7,065 nt of DNA from an uncultured Acidimicrobiaceae bacterium (lineage in GTDB: Bacteria; Actinomycetota; Acidimicrobiia; Acidimicrobiales; RAAP-2). Shown piece by piece: positions 5,624 through 7,065 of this stretch (the first letter of the stretch is position 1; each line of letters opens with the position of its first letter). Where the stretch lies: the NCBI GenBank assembly GCA_937894805.1, contig CALAYR010000039.1:1-7065 (forward strand). The letters run 5' to 3'. The position numbers and the translations under genes were made by a program. The notes beneath the pieces are model-generated. The model did no database searches, was not told the origin of the DNA, and saw only the letters and a program-made list of their open reading frames with translations.

Positions 5624-6868
5624 CTAGCCGGCGAAGTTCCAAGACTCTCCGGACTCGTAGTGGTGAAAGACATTCTTCGCAATCAGGATGCGGTGCACCT
5701 CATCGGGCCCGTCAGCCAGTCGAAGAGTGCGAGCCCCGAGGTACATCTGGGCCAGCGGCAGGTCGTTAGAGACACCCGCGGCGCCCCAAATCTGAATGGC
5801 GCGGTCCACGACGCGGTGGAAGGCCGCTGGAACGTAGACCTTGAGGGCTGAAATCTCCGTGCGGGCCTGGGGGTCTCCACGGTCCACCATTTCGGCGGTG
5901 CGGATTGTCAACAGCCGGGCCGTTTGGAGGTCGATGTAGGAGTCGGCAATCATCCCTTGGATGAACTGCTTGTCCTTCAACAATCCGCCGTGCACTTCAC
6001 GTGACAAGGAGCGCTCCACCATGAGGTCAAAGGCGCGCCACATCTGTCCGACGCTGTTCATGCAGTGAAAGACGCGACCAGCGCCGAGGCGCTCCTGAGC
6101 CGCTTCGTGGCCTTGGCCCACTCGACCGAGGATGTTCTCCTCGGGGACGCGCACATCGGTGTACTTCACTTCACAGTGGTCAGAGGAGCCGGAGCCCCAG
6201 ATGCCGATACCGCGAACTATCTCCACACCCGGGGTCTTAGTCGGGACAATGATCTGCGCCATGCGGCCCTTGCCCGACTCATCGGCGACGCGAACCATCA
6301 CGATGAAGAAATCGGCGGCCAGACCGTTGGAGGTGAACCACTTGTGGCCGTTGATGACCCACTCGCCATTTTCGAGACGGGCCGAAGTCTTGATTGACCT
6401 GGGGTCGCTACCAGCGTTCTCCGGTTCGGTCATTGAGTAGCCCGACTCCATCACGCCTTCGACGAGAGGGAGGAGCCACTTGCGCTTCTGCTCTTCGGTG
6501 CCGTACTTGAGCAGGATCTTCTGGTTGCCCGAGTTGGGGGCTACGACGCCGAAGAGGCTGGCGGCGCCAAGGGCGTAGGCCAAGATCTCATTCATGTAGG
6601 CGTGGGCGAGAAAGTCGAGTCCCATGCCGCCGTACTCCTGGGGGAGGTGGGGGGCCCAGAGGCCGGCTGCCTTCACCTTGGCCTTGATGTCCTCTCGTAG
6701 CGTCTTGGCGTGCGCCAGTTCGGCTTCCGTAACGGCGGCGCCCTTACGGCGAACGAAGAGCTCGCTTTCACGGGGCAAAATCTCGGTATTGATGAAATTG
6801 GCTGTCCGAATCCGTACGTCGTTGACGTGGTCGGGCAGTCCGGCAATGGCGGTCACGTTGATTGGCAT
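5624..6868 (-). CDS. Acyl-CoA dehydrogenase, ACAD10/11-like
   Basis: This is a full-length 414-residue flavoprotein. It would oxidise an acyl-CoA to the trans-2-enoyl-CoA using FAD, passing electrons to electron-transfer flavoprotein in the cytoplasm, as the first step of a beta-oxidation cycle. The N-terminal helical domain ends around residue 140. The first family signature is GYSMTEPENAGSDPR (143-157), and the middle beta domain contains NGHKWFTSNG and DVRVPEENILG. The C-terminal helical domain carries ERLGAGRVFHCMNSVG, QIWGAAGVSNDLPLAQMY and RTLRLADGPDEVH. Asp386 in LADGPDEVH takes the place of the catalytic Glu of medium-chain enzymes, a trait of the ACAD10/11-like branch, which favours long or branched acyl chains. 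The exact substrate is unknown. The ATG has no Shine-Dalgarno; a weak -10-like box lies 6 nt upstream. The gene is divergent from the acyl-CoA synthetase at the window end. Confidence 0.95.
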   Translation of the reverse strand: MPINVTAIAGLPDHVNDVRIRTANFINTEILPRESELFVRRKGAAVTEAELAHAKTLREDIKAKVKAAGLWAPHLPQEYGGMGLDFLAHAYMNEILAYALGAASLFGVVAPNSGNQKILLKYGTEEQKRKWLLPLVEGVMESGYSMTEPENAGSDPRSIKTSARLENGEWVINGHKWFTSNGLAADFFIVMVRVADESGKGRMAQIIVPTKTPGVEIVRGIGIWGSGSSDHCEVKYTDVRVPEENILGRVGQGHEAAQERLGAGRVFHCMNSVGQMWRAFDLMVERSLSREVHGGLLKDKQFIQGMIADSYIDLQTARLLTIRTAEMVDRGDPQARTEISALKVYVPAAFHRVVDRAIQIWGAAGVSNDLPLAQMYLGARTLRLADGPDEVHRILIAKNVFHHYESGESWNFAG

Positions 6869-6874
6869 CCAATA

Positions 6875-6880
6875 GTTCTA
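6875..6880 (-). promoter_or_regulatory. Candidate -10 box of the acyl-CoA dehydrogenase gene
   Basis: On the minus strand TAGAAC, preceded by TGC (an extended -10 pattern), ends 6 nt before the ATG. It lacks the final T of TAnnnT, so the match is weak, but there is no Shine-Dalgarno between it and the ATG and the spacing equals that of the other leaderless-type starts here. Confidence 0.3.
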
Positions 6881-6916
6881 GCAAGAAATCTCCACGAGAC
6901 CCCCCGCTTCCTGTCA

Positions 6917-6935
6917 TAGGATTCAAAGAGTCCTA
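6917..6935. promoter_or_regulatory. Near-palindrome over the probable -10 box of the acyl-CoA synthetase gene
   Basis: TAGGATT and AGTCCTA are inverted 7-bp arms with one mismatch around CAAAG. The left arm contains TAGGAT (6917-6922), a TAnnnT box that would give a transcript of about 18-24 nt leader including the ribosome binding site. Position and symmetry suggest an operator, for instance for a fatty-acid-responsive repressor; that identity is a guess. Confidence 0.35.
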
Positions 6936-6941
6936 GGGAGG
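6935..6941 (+). promoter_or_regulatory. Ribosome binding site of the acyl-CoA synthetase gene
   Basis: AGGGAGG is the clearest Shine-Dalgarno in the window. It lies 5 nt before a GTG (6947) and 11 nt before an in-frame ATG (6953). Spacing favours the GTG; codon preference favours the ATG. Confidence 0.75.
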
Positions 6942-6946
6942 CAGAA

Positions 6947-7065
6947 GTGACCATGACGTACGACGAGGCGATTGCGGCGATTTCCGGTGCCGGCCAGCCA
7001 TTTGAAGTTATTGAAGAGACGATCGATGGCGTAACTAATCGGGTCTTTAAGAACGCCCCTAAATC
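6947..7065 (+). CDS. AMP-dependent acyl-CoA synthetase (fatty-acid-CoA ligase-like), N-terminal fragment
   Basis: Only the first 39 codons or so are present; the gene runs off the window. From the ATG at 6953 the protein reads MTYDEAIAAISGAGQPFEVI and continues through a segment with GVTNRVFKNAPK. This matches the usual N-terminus of actinobacterial class I AMP-forming synthetases, where the R-V-F-x-N-A-P block precedes the first conserved helix. Full-length members activate a carboxylic acid with ATP to an acyl-adenylate and then form the CoA thioester. The catalytic motifs lie outside the window, so substrate and integrity cannot be judged. Divergence from an acyl-CoA dehydrogenase supports a fatty-acid or similar acid substrate. 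The coordinates use the GTG at 6947, favoured by spacing from the ribosome binding site; the ATG two codons later is a fair alternative. Confidence 0.72.
   Translation, partial: MTMTYDEAIAAISGAGQPFEVIEETIDGVTNRVFKNAPK

Noticed and set aside
5507..5851. Plus-strand open frame spanning the end of the GNAT gene and the end of the dehydrogenase gene
   Set aside because: It crosses the tandem repeat, is out of frame with one clear gene and antisense to another, and has no family resemblance.

Overview
The window reads as one end of an assembled contig from a mid-to-high-GC bacterium, most likely an actinobacterium and possibly of the Acidimicrobiia type. The lineage call is inference. It rests on a cobalamin-type (class II) ribonucleotide reductase, a tandem-GNAT acetyltransferase, an ACAD10/11-like acyl-CoA dehydrogenase beside an acyl-CoA synthetase, an XRE/nucleotidyltransferase pair of a type I recall from actinobacteria, and several genes with no Shine-Dalgarno sequence but a TAnnnT box 6 nt before the start codon. 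Bases 1-33 are not genomic: they match the Illumina TruSeq read-2 adapter, so native sequence begins at base 34.

Layout. 34-562 (+) is the C-terminal part of NrdJ, closed by a very strong terminator at 578-616. 731-1306 (+) is a four-helix membrane protein of unknown role. 1307-1456 holds nothing I can recognise. 1457-2310 (-) is a two-gene operon, an XRE-type DNA-binding protein followed by an AbiEii/MNT-like nucleotidyltransferase, sharing an ATGA overlap and preceded by a perfect palindrome over the likely -10 box; this looks like an autoregulated toxin-antitoxin pair. Divergent from it, 2397-2744 (+) encodes a small antibiotic-biosynthesis-monooxygenase (ABM) fold protein. Tail-to-tail with that gene, 2751-4525 (-) is a likely operon of an MFS transporter and a hypothetical protein. 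Across a 41-bp divergent spacer, 4567-5583 (+) encodes a two-domain GNAT acetyltransferase. Tail-to-tail with it, 5624-6868 (-) is an acyl-CoA dehydrogenase, and divergent from that the window ends in the first codons of an AMP-dependent acyl-CoA synthetase (6947-7065, +).

How the genes work together. The last two genes fit together metabolically (acyl-CoA formation, then alpha,beta-dehydrogenation) and share a 78-bp divergent promoter region. The XRE/nucleotidyltransferase pair is the only defence- or conflict-like module. The remaining genes look like ordinary chromosomal neighbours with no evident common pathway. I see no tRNA or rRNA gene, CRISPR array, insertion sequence or riboswitch.
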